Origin: Aquila chrysaetos chrysaetos
Lineage: Eukaryota; Chordata; Aves; Accipitriformes; Accipitridae
Direction: 5' to 3'
DNA length: 64,000 nucleotides
Assembly: GCF_900496995.4 (NCBI RefSeq)
Contig: NC_044009.1
Span: 52,888,505 to 52,952,504, forward strand
Shown here: positions 35,716-48,145 of the stretch, piece by piece
How the letters are laid out: every line of letters starts with the position of its first letter
Numbering within the stretch: position 1 is the first letter of the stretch
Position numbers and translations under genes: made by a program
The notes under the pieces: generated by a model
What the model was told of the DNA's origin: nothing
The model's database searches: none
What the model saw: the letters and a program-made list of their open reading frames with translations, nothing else

Positions 35716-37684
35716 GTCTCTCCCTTTCCTTCATCCAAGAATATATTTTGTCATTTACAAAAAGGGCTCTGAAGATTGCATTATTCATATTCTCCAAATA
35801 CACAACAGCAAAGCACTATAATTTTCAACGAATCGTCTGATTTCCATTCAACACATGCCTTCAAATTTCCCCAGAGCACACCACGGCCCTTATATCCTGC
35901 CGCTTACTGTAAATTACAGTGACGATGGTGCGCTCTCACATACTTTTTCCATTTCTGATTGTGCTGTTTCCAACAGTCTGCTCCTATAAAGAGTCCTTCC
36001 TCCTGAAACAGCATAATCAAGAATTCAAAACACATAGGATTTTATTTTTTTGTTTTCCTCCTCCCAGATTTACTGATACAAAGGTTGAAAATAATGAAGC
36101 TACTCCTTAAGTATAGTATTTCCGTGGGAGTTTTCTCCTTTTTAGTTACATCTCTCTCTTGCATGAAAATCTTCCTGTTAAAGCAGCTTTAGGAGACTGC
36201 ATTAGGACAGGGTGGGATACAGGGAGATGGACTGATCAACCCACGGTGGCTGTCCTCTCGGTAAAATTTGGTAGCAAACCAGAACACTAAGAGCCACAGC
36301 TTTCTGGTTACTGCAGGAAGAAGAAAACAAACTAGAGGCCAGATAGAATTACAGTCCATTTACTGCACCGGTCATATTTGATTTTTTGAGACATCTGAAG
36401 CATGTTTTACAGAACTCTTCTGTCACTGTTATTTCCCAGGGATTACACCAAAAAGAGACTAAAACCATTTCACAAGCAGAGGTCAGGGCTAACATTGCAC
36501 GGGCTTAATTCACGTTTATTTACAATAAAATCTGGAGCCACAGGGAGGTCTACATTGACACAGGGGTTGTTGGGGTTTTTTTTTTGTTTTGTTTTTTTAA
36601 ATTAATTAATTCCACTATGAAATATACCACTGGGAAACATGAGGGTGTCAAACACAAGAGCTCTTGCAGCGGTGCAGCAGCAGTGCTGCGCAGCTCGGAG
36701 AAGCCACCCCAACCTCAGCCAGTTCCCAACCAGTGGGACCAAAACTGCTGGAGTAGTGCATCCATTTCCCCTGTTGCTGGGGGCATTAAAGGCTGCCAAC
36801 ATTCAGACAGTTTTAAGGAAAGGCAAAAATCATGCTGTTTTTTACAGAAAACCTTTCATTTGTGTTTGCTGTAACTTTTTTTTTTTTTATAACTTTATGA
36901 TAAAAACCAAAGACAATCCCCAAATCCCCCCAAAACGGCTGAGTTACTGTTATTCATTTATAATCATTCTTACCGTATAAATGGAAATTTTGATGACTGC
37001 CTTCCCTATAAGTATATGAGCTCTGTTTTAATGAGGACTCAAATTCTGGAAGCATGCCAGCAAAATGCTAAAGTTAGAAATTTTCTTTCCCAGTCCCCAA
37101 AATGCAGTGCAGGAGGGGGAGATGGCAGCGGGCAGGAGCAGGCGAGCCATGGTGGGGTTTGCCCATGGGCGGTGGGGTGGGAGGTGAAGCCTGTGCAGCC
37201 CCTTTCCTCGGTTCCCCACCTCCCCAAAATTCCTTACGACGTTTATGACCATGATCTCCTTAGAAATTTTGCCACAACTTGAAAGAACCTGAATCGAGCT
37301 GAGGAGCTGGGTGGGACTGCCTGTGCCAGGGCAAGTGCCACTCAGGCAGCAGGAGACAGAAAAAAAATGCTCTTTAAAAATTCATGCTGGTCAACTAGGA
37401 ATGAAAGTGGTGGAAAAAAGTGGAGAGGTTGGCGCAGGCTTCTCCCAAAGAGGTTGTATGAGGTGGCTGGATGGTTCAGAGGAACAAGAATAGATGGTCT
37501 GACATGGAGAGCACGGCTGGATAGACCCGGTGGGCAGAAACCACGCGGGCACACGTCCTCGAGGGGCACGGACGCAGCTGAGGAAAGAGCTGAGAGCGCG
37601 GAGGGCAGAACCCAGGGCTGCTCTTAGCTTTGAACGGCTTTTTCATCATTCTCCATCCCATTCCCCCAAAACACCAGCCACCAC

Positions 37685-38150
37685 CCGGAATCGCGGCCAG
37701 CCCTTTGGTCCTGCTGGGAAGATGGCATCGCCACGGAGACCGGCCGGTGCGGCGGCACAGCCGGACACCGCGATGCTCGGGGCAGCCAGCTCGGCGTGAG
37801 CCGACCGGTGCTGCTTCTGCAAGGAGAGGCAGATAGCAGACCAGACGATAGGCAAGGTCCGCTTAATTCACCCCCAGATTTTAACTGGATGCTTTGCCGG
37901 TTCACCTCTTAATCGAGCCGAGTGGTAAATGCCTCGTATTGCTTAACTGGATTATACCTTGTGCTAAACGCACGCGGGCGGGTGCGAAGCGGTGGAACAC
38001 GATGACCAGGCGGCCGCAGAGCCGTCCACGTCCCCGGCAGCCCATCGCACACCAGTCCCGGCTCTGCTCCTCCAAATAACGGCAAGGCACGTCACGAGGG
38101 AGGAGGTTAAGGCTGGTTGCCAGGGAACGTGCCGGCCGCCGATGGGAATG
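37685..38150. promoter_or_regulatory. CpG island with YY1-like and RFX motifs
   Basis: The longest CpG-rich block in the window, about 460 bases with dense CpG clusters at 37690-37810 and 37970-38140. It contains AAGATGGC at 37719-37726, the core of YY1 sites often found just downstream of promoters, and a full RFX X-box with a 1-base spacer (GTTGCC A GGGAAC) at 38116-38128. The ATG inside the YY1-like site opens only a 25-codon frame. It is a candidate promoter of an unannotated transcript. Confidence 0.5.
38116..38128. promoter_or_regulatory. RFX X-box (GTTGCC-N1-GGNAAC)
   Basis: Both half-sites match the consensus exactly with a one-base spacer. It lies at the right edge of a CpG island. 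Confidence 0.5.
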
Positions 38151-38154
38151 AGAT

Positions 38155-41100
38155 GGTGACTTCATTTTCTACATCAGTTAAGTGGTGGAAACTTGGTTTT
38201 GCTGTTTATTTACTCTGCGGGGCTCGGAAGGACATAAAGTCCGTTCCTCAGCGCTCGGGCTGGGTTGCAGTCCTGCATTACAAAGAAACATTTATACAGT
38301 TTTATGTACCAACATATAGCGACAAAGTGTTTCCTGGTAAGGATTCAGCAGCGTAACCTAATGAAACAGAATATGTGGTCCAGCTGCAATAGAAGCAATT
38401 TAGCCTAAATCACTGAATATACCAAGGCATTTCCAGTATTGATCAGAATAGGTACTAATCGCACCCAATGATGAGCACAGGAAGGAAGAAGCCATATTTC
38501 TGCTGAAAAGACTTTTTCTTTCCATTATCATTAGATACACGATTCAGATGTCTGCTTTCGTAAATCCATTCAGCATAAGAAGTGACCTCGCTGCCTTTAC
38601 TGCCTTTCACTCTCTGGAAACTACTGAAGAGCTCCCTTTGCAGTCTGACCCCTCTGCATTTTCCCCTGGAGAGGTTCAGGCGTGGCTGTGGATATCCAGA
38701 CAGAGCCAAGCCATACGTCCCAAATCCACACACAGTTGCCAACCCAGGGAAGTGGAAATTCACATGTAGATGCAAATTTTAACTTTGCATGGGGCATTGG
38801 TTTTACTCTAACAGCAAATGTAAAAGGATCAGGTGCTCTCAGGCAGGAGGAGACCACTCTGGGACATTCCTCTTTTCCCCTTTTGTTACGTGTTTGAAAA
38901 CACTTTCAATACAAAGTGTGCATTTGTGAGCAATGGAAGTATTTCACAATTAGTGTCACTTAAAAAGTTTCACTGTGCTTAGAGTATGAGTTACTTCAGT
39001 GGAAATAAGGTGCTCTTTAAAAATTATAACTGAAGAAAAAGCATAGTGAGTTAACCAGTGGTTGTGCATTTAAAGACAGAAAATTCCACTTCACTATCAA
39101 AATACAGCCATGCGACACTGATAGGTCTTCTGAAATATGACCACTTAGGGCTGAAAAATTAAAATACTTGGGTCTTTAAGTTCCTTTTATTCTTCTCATA
39201 CCTTAAAAGCAGCTGTTCATTGTGCTTTTATTGTAACAGAGGAAAAATTAATGTGAAGTTCCCACATGCAAACCTGTAGAGGTACAGGATGATATACCTT
39301 GCAGCAAGTTTCATACTGAAATTTGAGCATAAGCTTTAGAGTCTAGAAAGCCTGTATTTGTGGATTAGGGAAGGAAAACTCCTCAGTAAAGCCCAAAAAT
39401 GTTTTCCTGGGTGAGTACCAGTGGGACATGAGTCCCCGGGGCTGTGCTGGCAGTGCTGCTGGGGGCAACTTCACACCTGGGGTAAACGTTTAGAAGCGTA
39501 ACTGCAACGTTGCTTTAATGACATTTTGTGCCTGAGAAAGCACCCCCAGTAGCTCTCTGTTCCCGGTCCCTGGAGCTATTTTTCCTTCACTCCACGATCT
39601 ATGACTGTGCTTAGGAGGCATCAGCGCTGAGTTGGACGGTTGCAGCTTCACTTAGTCCCTGACAGACCTCCAACACCAGACCCCTGGGAACCCATCCAAA
39701 CTGTTTTGGCAAATAAAAGTATGACAAAACCATGCCTGAAATAAGCCTAAACTGCTATTTTACATTTTGTCACTCCAGCTTGCCACACCAGCACTGGGCT
39801 TTGCAGAAGAATGATACATCCAACTGACAAAAGAGCAGCTCCCCGCTAGCGCGCTCATTAGCTTTCTGTACGGCTGCAAACACAGCACTGGAATTTCTCA
39901 GGGAAAGCAAAATATTTTTGGCATTACCAGCAGCCACCAGAGCAAGCTTAGCCAGGGTCGGTGATTTGGGCGATGGGACGGGAATAGCCACGTGCGGACT
40001 TGCGCCACGGCCGCTGCGCAGAGGTACCTCGATAACCTCTGGTTTAGTCATGACGGCAGATGCTGAGGAAGGCTCCTCAGGGGTGACCTCGTGTCCTCAG
40101 CATCCCTGATTTCTGCACCATCTCCTGAGCCCCTTCCCTCCCTCCACCCCCCGTTTGAGCCGCCGGACCTCGGGCGCAGCGGGCAGCCGGCAGAACGGAA
40201 TGCAGCGGCCAGAGAGTTTATGCTCTAAAATTGTAGTTTAACAAAGCTTCTCAAGGATTTGTTTCTTACCCACCAGAAGCACAGGCTTGACCTCGAGGGA
40301 GCCGTTACAAACCTGGCAGGCGCTCGATTGCCTTCACCGCTTTTCTGTGCGCTTCCATCAGGCATTTCCATGAGAGATTTCCCTCTGTTTAACAGCTTTT
40401 GACCCAGGGCAGGAGCGCAAGGTTCAAGCAGAGTAAGGAGGTAGTTGTGGTTTTTCTGTGAGTCATATTTGGAGTGTGGAGGAATAACTGGGAATTGATC
40501 CTGTTGGCTGGAATAGAACGTATTTGTTAAAAATACATATACTTTTTCTAGTTAAAAGGTTTCTCTCTACCATTTCCCCAGGACGTCTGAATTGCTTCAG
40601 TTCTCGGGGCAGAACAGGCATCGGGCTTGTCCCTGACCCCAGCATGGCCGAGCGTCACAGGGGAACTTGAGCACAATTCCTCAGTAAAAACAAATTTAAA
40701 GGAGTTTTATTGCTAAAAGTAGCTCTGTTACCTAGAAAGTTCAAGACTTCAGATTCTGTCATAGATATTTTATGAGCTGGAGTTTCCTACATGTGGCCTG
40801 TTACAGCCTGGTCCTTTGGGAACCCAAGTGAGCTTGCTGGGATATTTGTCATTGCTGGTGCCGTGGCTCACGTCTGCAATAAACATTTAAACCATGATGT
40901 GCATTTTGGATTTCCCACTACCAGCTACAGAGAACTCTGTTGTGAATTTTATTTCCCCTTATTTACAGGACACATTAATATATATTATGCCCTATTTTTA
41001 TTTGTGGGATACAATAGAATCCAAAATTTCAGGGAGGGTCTATACATTCTGGTAGAAATAATACCTACTAAACCGGCCTATTAGAAGACTTGTTTAACTT

Positions 41101-43950
41101 TATTTTTTTCCTTTACCTATTTCCTTTTCTTTAAGGAGCCATGAGGAATAAAGCTGACTTAACAACTCATCTTTTTCCTTGTAAAAGTAAAGTAATAGGT
41201 CACTGAAGAACTCAACTCCACGAGATCCATCACTTCAGAGGATGATCTTAAATCTTCTGGTTTATTGGTCACTTGCATCTATTCTGCCTGCTCCAGTTGC
41301 ACAAATTATATCTAATTGAAAGAATTTTATGAAGCTATTATATGGTAATGTCTGGAATATTAAAACGTGCTAATGTATATGAGGCCAAAGCCTATTTACT
41401 TGTCATTTCAAGCTCTATTAGAAGCATACAAACAAAATTTGTTTCCTTCAGGGAAGGCAACCTTAGTTTGCAAATTCTAACGGAGTCTGCAAGTGCCAAA
41501 CAAAAATTGAGTGCTTCCTTTTGAAATGCATATTTCAAAATATAATTTAGAAAGGAAAGCTCTGACATCCATGAGAGATGCAGAGAGAAGGTCAGTCATG
41601 TCTGAAGCTGCCATTAAATTCTAGGTGTGAGAAACAGGTGAAATTACTTGGATAGGAGAGAGTGTCTCCACCATTGAGATAGATGCAAAACAAATCCCAT
41701 GAACATCCTTGTTTTCTGTATGGAGTGCACACTTAGAAAAAGCTTTATTTTTAAAAAGAAAAAAAAAATCTTGCTTTTACTACCATGAGTTGACTGCTTT
41801 TTTATTGTTAGGCTATCATGCCAGAAGGGGAGAGACTAGTGTAGCTCTGGCTACAGCAGTCTCAGAAGTTTCTGTTGAAGTTCTGCTTGAAACAGAGGAC
41901 AGAGAAAAATCTACAAGATGCACAGTCAACAGAGGACACTAATTAGAGTATAAAACTAACCACCTGCAACTCTCCCAGTATTTCCCTTGATCACCTTTGC
42001 AGTCAGACAGCACCATCTGACAGCTGGCGTACGACCTCTGAGCAACCAGAATTACACGCTCACAATTAAGGGCCCAGCTTGAAGTTAAGGTTGTTTGGGA
42101 ATCTGCTCTAAGGTAGAGTTCATGCCATTTTGCATATACTAACATGCATTTAAATGTATTACAAATACAAGGAAGAGACCTTCCATTTGTGTAATCTTTA
42201 TGGGAGTAACTTCAGGCCTTTTTTAAAAAATCTGAGCATATAAGGGAGATGGCAACTGAAGAGCAGCATCTTCCCCAAAATAGACTGGGACGTCAGAAGA
42301 AACAAATCTTTCATTCCCTGAAGATGTCAATGCACTGAAGTATTTAAGAGGAAGCAAAATACCCAAGTTTACAAAGCCAGAAGCACCTGCCCAGAGTCAT
42401 TTCAGCCTGGAATTGCCAAAATTTGAAGGACATGCCAGATCATGAAAGTCCCGAGCAGGACTTTAATCCAGAGAGTGGTCTTTTGGAAGTTACTTTGAAA
42501 AACTCAGTCTCTTCATTTCATAGCAAACTGAAGACAGTTACACAAACTACATTATGTTATCCTTTAATTATATCATCACCACCATTATCCCTAGAGAAAT
42601 TTTATGGGGCCTGTGAACAAAATCCCAGCACACGTAATAAAGTGCACAAAGCCCATTACAAAAACGTGAGGAACAAGGTATCCTCCAGAGAACAACAAAA
42701 AAAAAAAATCTGAAGAGGTGTTAATGTTTTCTGTGACAGCCAAGAAAACAATTGGCCAATAAGAAATTAGTTTATTATGGAAATGCTTTTGTGGTTTGTT
42801 TTTTTTAAGGGAAAAAAAACCCCAAACCATTCAGTACCATGTAGTAAAATGGAGTTCCCTAATAACCAACATGGTTAATACTGGATTCATTTGGACATTG
42901 ATTTCTGGGTAGCCATGAGCTAATCAGCGTAGAAGCCAATTCTGGAGATTTCCACAGATACCGGACAGGGTAGGAGGGGACATCTGGGCAGCTTTCAACA
43001 TCCATTTCAGAGGCGGAGGCTTCCCAGCCTGGGGCTGTCCAAACGGGGCGCGAGAGCCTCTGGACACCAAGAGCGTTCTTGGGAAGAGGTGTTATTTGGC
43101 CGATGCACTCCTATCGTGCTGTGACGAGCCAGTACGCTGATGGCACCATTATCCATGAATAAAACCTCCTCCTGTTATACAAATCCTCAGCCATTCGAGA
43201 AGGAAGAGGCTTTGATACAGAGGACTTGTTACTGAGCTGCTGAGCTAGAGCCATGGTGGAAATTAGACCAGCTCAAGCATGGCACTGCAGAAATCTCAGG
43301 CTGGTGGTGAGACTAATCCACTGGAGCTTGCCAGCAAATCAGAGAGAAAAACTAGCAGTATTAACCATTAGCAACTACTTTTACGTTAAAATACAAACCC
43401 AAAGTATATAAAGTTAAAAAACACTGGAATGTTCAAAACCAGACAGAAGCAATTACAGGCCATGCCTCAGCAGGTTTGCACCACAAAGTGCCGAGTCTCA
43501 AAGAGGTTACAAAGGAAAACAGGATTATAGTACTCATTAATAGACAACAAGATCAGGTTTTTGAAGTGAAATAGTCTGCAAGTATTTTGGCTTATAGCAA
43601 AAGATGATGTATCTAAAGGGGTGCCAGAAGGAAGCTACCAGAAGGATTTCTAAGCTTAGAAAAACTGGCTTTGTTGTGAAAGCCTCCCAGATTTCATCCA
43701 AGGCAAGGTAAAGAGCTCGCGGGAGGAGAAAGGCTCATCAGTTCTGCAGACTGAACAAGGCAATGCAATGGCTACGAGCTAGATAATGTCAGGACTAAAA
43801 TACAGATGCAAGTTTGATAGCAAAGGTAATTTTCTCTTGGTAAATTACTCTGATAGACGCATACGTTTTCTAAGAGAAGAAATTTCACATCAAAAGTTAA
43901 AGTATATTCTCTATCAGCTCACTTAGAGAGAAATTACGGCTGTCAGGAGG
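38155..43950. other. Intergenic stretch, no gene seen
   Basis: Mostly AT-rich with few CpG. Small GC-richer patches lie at 39420-39480, 39960-40200 and 43010-43140. An imperfect inverted repeat (TGGTTTG plus T-run versus A-run plus CAAACCA) lies at about 42790-42828. I recognise no coding exon, transposon or RNA gene. Confidence 0.55.
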
Positions 43951-43954
43951 GAAC

Positions 43955-44120
43955 AAGTGAGGCGGCCAGAGCCGGGCAGAGATGCTGGCTGGACCGCGAC
44001 TGCCTGCGGCTCCCGTGGGCTGGCACTCGCCGGGCGAGCGGAGCAGCGAGGTGGGTGGGTGGGTGGGTGCGAGAGGGGCCCTTCAGCCTCCCCACGACAG
44101 GCTTCGATGGTCACATCGTC
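43955..44120. promoter_or_regulatory. CpG-rich patch containing a strong G-quadruplex
   Basis: A GC-rich, CpG-containing patch lies about 0.6 kb upstream of the TATA-containing unit at 44.66 kb. It includes the four-run GGGT repeat at 44053-44068. The position suggests a distal promoter or enhancer element, but nothing else supports this. Confidence 0.45.
44053..44068 (+). other. G-quadruplex motif with 1-nt loops, (GGGT)4
   Basis: Four GGGT units run in a row, giving three single-T loops. This is among the most stable parallel G-quadruplex patterns known. It can equally be called a short (GGGT)n microsatellite. Confidence 0.75.
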
Positions 44121-44309
44121 AGCTCCCGTCCCTGGAGTAATAACAGTCATTTGAGAAATAGCTCAGACCAAGTACTTTCAGACTGCTGCATACGTGCCGT
44201 TCAGAGCCCTACAGGGTCGGGAAGGCTTTGGAGTTCCTTGGTTTGCTACTTTCTGAATTGGCTTTAGGCTTTTCTAGAATTTTTTAAAAAAGTACTCGGA
44301 AGCAATAGT

Positions 44310-44342
44310 TTCTTGGTTGTTTGTTTGTTTGTTTGTTTGTTT
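44310..44342. repeat. (TTTG)n microsatellite
   Basis: About five to six TTTG units merge into a T-run. Confidence 0.85.
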
Positions 44343-44615
44343 TTTTCCCTCATTTCTGATTGGAATATTTATTTTCCCCAGTTTACTTTCTTACTAATAA
44401 ATACAGGGATTTTCACTTCACCTCCCCAAAAAGCATTTTGGGAAAGAGGGACATCCGGACAAGGCAGTTAGCAGGCATATAGGCTGGTATGGTCACTCAG
44501 GGGTGACAGGCATGTGGCAGTACACCCCCCCGTCCCCTCAGCAGGAAACGAAACTTCTCCGGGCAGGGAGAAGGGGAAGGAGACCCTGGAGGCTGCAGGT
44601 TGAAATTTGAGGTGG

Positions 44616-44663
44616 CCAATAGGGATTAAATGCCCACAGGTGAGGTTCGACAGGGGTATAAAG
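44616..44663 (+). promoter_or_regulatory. CCAAT box plus TATA box core promoter
   Basis: CCAAT at 44616-44620 and TATAAAG at 44657-44663 are about 40 bases apart, which places them near -73 and -31 relative to a start at about 44688. This is the standard spacing of vertebrate CCAAT/TATA promoters. Confidence 0.55.
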
Positions 44664-44756
44664 GGGGTCCTGCTGGAGGACACATGGGAGTCAGTCCTCC
44701 TCGGAGCAGTGGGTCTGCAGTCAAGTGACTCTTGGAGGGAGAGAGCCCTCAGCTTT

Positions 44757-44765
44757 TAGGTGAGT
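44757..44765 (+). other. Strong splice donor downstream of the TATA box
   Basis: TAG|GTGAGT matches the vertebrate 5' splice consensus at eight of nine positions. It falls about 70 bases after the predicted transcription start, a plausible size for a first non-coding exon. Confidence 0.45.
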
Positions 44766-47700
44766 GATACACGTGTTTTAAGTCATCACTTTTAAATCTT
44801 AAGGATTCTTAAGTCGGCTGTGTAGTATTAATTCTCCTTACATCATTGAGCCTGTGGTTTTATAAAATGTTACCGGACTTCTAACTAGCTTTTACTGAAG
44901 AATAAATCTGAGTTTTAACACCTGTTGGATTTGGTTGTTGTGCATCTGTAACAAGGCAGCACCAACTCCTCACAGAGCTGAAACTGAAGGCAAATGGCTG
45001 CTTTATTTCTTAGCCCAGGAAAGATGAAGTGTTTCTGCTCCCGTGAGCTATTTTGGACAGGACCTGCTTCTTACTGAAGAACCCAGTGAGAACAAGGCAC
45101 TTGTGTTACTCCAAATAAAGCAGACAACAAGGCATAACTTTAAGAAATTACTTTCTAGGGTGAATTTTATATAAATGCTTTAAATATTTATTTTAGACAT
45201 TATTGTCAATAATGTAAAGTCTTCTGATAAGACCTTGCTTTCTGCAGAAGACAACATAGCATATAAAGACTTCTTAAAATTAGTCATTTGCAGCAGTAAA
45301 AATGTTGTATTTTTGTATTTTACTTTTCATCATGCTATTAAAGAGAGCAGGACTGTTTCTGTAAAACAGCTGCCCCCACAGTACCTGCTAATGTCATAGC
45401 TAGAACAGTGCATTAAATTATTTTTTGGGGGTATTTTGAAAGTATAGACTGTAAAAGCATTTATTAGAATTTCTGTTCACTTGCTAAAAGTATGCACTAA
45501 AAAAAGAATCTAAACCAAAATGTAGTCATCTCACCCTTTTGAATAACATCCTAGGAACTTAAACCCTTTAAAGACATGTATATTCATATGGCATCAGCTC
45601 ACAAAGGAAGAATAAATGAGGTACTAGTCGAGTATTTTCCAAGGAGATACAATTGTTGTGTGGAATCATGGTTGCTGCTGTGCTGGGGATGGCAAGATCA
45701 GCCCGTCTGGATGGAGCCTCTCTGGTCCCCAGCCCTTGTGGATCTTCCCCTCCAGCCTCCCTTTGTAGAACTGGGGGCTGCTCAAGGCTGACCCAACAGC
45801 CAGGTTGGTTTAAACTCAGTTTCCCACAGAAAAAAAGGGTTTGGTATGCTCTCCCTTGGTGGTAGAAGTGCAGTCTATATGGAAATGAACACCAACACTT
45901 GCTGGGGATTGAGCAGGAAATCTGTAATTGATAGTACTCCAAACAACACAACATATAATAAACAGTGTAGAGGATTTAACCAAAGAAACATTGAATTGTT
46001 GTATTTGAAGAGGAGAAAACACTGACAGCAGGGAGATAAATCTGTCACTGACTGATACTCTTTTACATGTGTGTTTATCTTCCATTAAACTTTGATTATT
46101 TGACATGGCCACTATTGGTTGAAAAGTCATTTAAATACTTCCATTCTTTCATGCATATTAAAATGTTGATGAAATATATATAACCCACTGTAATTATTCT
46201 TCCCCTTCCCCCCCCCTCCATTAGGGTAAAGCATTCCCTTAATTCATAGATTTGAGATCTTTATAACCAATCATTCTCTATTCCTTATCTCCCCCCGCCT
46301 TTATATTTCAGAACATTTATTTAATGAAACACTTAAGAAATGACTGCAGAAAACCCCAGAATCTGTTTCTATAGAGACAGGTCTCAATTCAGTAAAAGGT
46401 TTGTAAAAAAAAGGAAAAAAGGACAAAGCATGAGGACAAGGGGCAGCATTCAATATGCTGCATAGTTGTAAACCACTGAGACTTGGGGCTTACAGATGAG
46501 TCTAGTTAGTGAATAACTGTTTGTAAAGAGACTGCATAACCTAATGGCCTTGCCATTGGACTCCCACTTCTCCGGGCAGAGCAGGGCACCGCATCCCACG
46601 TACACCCTCCTGCTGCTCCTCTTGTCCCGCAAGGCAGCAGGCAGCTCCCCCCGTGATCCAGAACCGGCTTCACCATTACAACAGCCAAGGGAGGGAGTAG
46701 GTTTAACTTAACTGGAGTGGCACTGACTGTGACAGCTAATGGAAATGCATTTACCCAAAAAAATAAAAACAACAAAACCACCCCAAAAAACCTTTACAAC
46801 TGGCATTAAAGAGAAAAAAACACCCAGAGACAACCCCCACCTTTGGCACCCAAGCCCCACTGCAGTTAGCACAAATAATTTGAGTTAAAAACTGGCACAG
46901 AAGCTGAAGTATATAGGAACACACTTTGAACTTTGCCAGCTGTGTGAAAGCTCCATACTCCAGGAGGCACTTAAATTGTGCTATTTGGGAAAGATTTATT
47001 TGCCCTGTTTTTTTCAGCTCATGGGCTGAGGCTCATTAGATATTTGCAGGTAATTCACATTCCATTTCAAGACCATAAAGTATCCACCATAGGGAAAAGC
47101 AGTTATAGTTATACACCATGCATATTCTTCAGCCCTTTAAGAAAGGGGAGCAGTGATTTATCAAAGCATTGCTCCACATCTATAATTTCTTGTTACGGAT
47201 GTGCTGTATTTTATATGCAGTACTTCAGTAATCCTGATTAAAGCATATTTCAAAAGCTTCAGGAAGTAGGGAAGGATTTTTTTTTCCATTGCCAAGTTTG
47301 TAGAAGGAAGAATTGTTTTATCACAATAATGATACAAAATATTTATACAAGTGATGAAGAGGCACAATGCATTTAGAACTGCAGTTGGTGTCATTGTGGC
47401 AGTGTTACACCCCCAAAACCTCATTACTTACTCTCGCTGTAATAGACAATAAAATGATGCAGTTTTGTACTTACTGCCCATCATGGATACTGCATTCACT
47501 AATTAGTTCATTCTAATCATCAGGACCTCTTATGTCATTTAATAAGCATTTCTATTTTTCCCTTTCAAATGAGGACCACCAGCTCCAAGTCCAGTGCTAT
47601 CACCTGCAGTCTACAGACATTTTCAAGCTATTTTAAATCAGTCTTGAAAACAAAAGCAAAACCACACAGCGGACAGGGGGGAACACACGGGGTATCGCAA

Positions 47701-48131
47701 GCATTTTGGCCTTGTTTTGTTTAAATGAGCTTAGGGCATTTTGAAGGTTAGCATGGGCAGTGATGGCCAGAGGGGTTGAGGTCTCCAGCTGGAGGGACTG
47801 GGGCTTTCTGGCACTGGAGCAACGGGTGGATCATGGCAAGGTGCAACAGAGACCTCAAACACATGACTAACCATCAGCCCATGGTGGGACTGCAAGTTTT
47901 TACATCTCACTCCCCTCCAAAAATTGCACAATTCTCTCATGAGCAAATGGGCAGAACGTGGGCATCTGTGTAAGACTACATGTAAGAGAAAAGGTTTGGA
48001 GCTCCAAGATTGTCACCATCCCATGCACCGACTGCAGCACACTGCCTATTTAACCAGGAAAACGCACAGAACAGAATTCCCACCATCGGTGCACGGAGCA
48101 GAGACACGCCAGGTCCCAGCAATCGTGTCCG

Positions 48132-48145
48132 GTTGCCATAGAAAC
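48132..48145. promoter_or_regulatory. RFX X-box-like motif
   Basis: GTTGCCATAGAAAC has one mismatch to GTTGCCATGGNAAC and is flanked by CCG and AACC. Unlike the other RFX-like sites it is not in a CpG island. Confidence 0.45.

Larger units (their letters stand above)
31991..37680. other. Intergenic stretch, no gene seen
   Basis: Holds a 9-G run near 32272, TA microsatellites at 32517-32541 and 35690-35708, a C-run of 11 at 33422-33432, a (CTG)n-like stretch near 34118-34134, and T-rich tracts near 36570-36600. GC-richer DNA occurs at 33150-33660 and 37090-37200. No frame resembles a known protein. Confidence 0.55.
44466..44953 (+). mobile_element. Candidate solo LTR or orphan TATA promoter unit
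   Basis: In order on the + strand: GGAAACGAAACT (44544-44555, IRF/ISRE-like), a CCAAT box in GGCCAATAGG (44616-44620), TATAAAG (44657-44663), a start region at about 44684-44693 with an initiator-like TCAGTCC, a splice donor TAG|GTGAGT at 44757-44765, and AATAAA (44901-44906) followed by a GT-rich stretch (44922-44946). Promoter and poly(A) site within 250 bases is an LTR architecture. The ends (AGTTAGCAG and CTGTAACA) are rough inverted repeats, and ACAAGGCAG occurs at both borders. ACAAGGCA also recurs at about 45093 and 45127, which weakens the duplication argument. The alternative is a genuine promoter with a short first exon. No open frame links to it. Confidence 0.45.

Noticed and set aside
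42423..42713. 96-codon frame ending in a lysine run
   Set aside because: Composition looks plausible, but it ends in an A-run, has no known domain and shows no promoter or splice signals.
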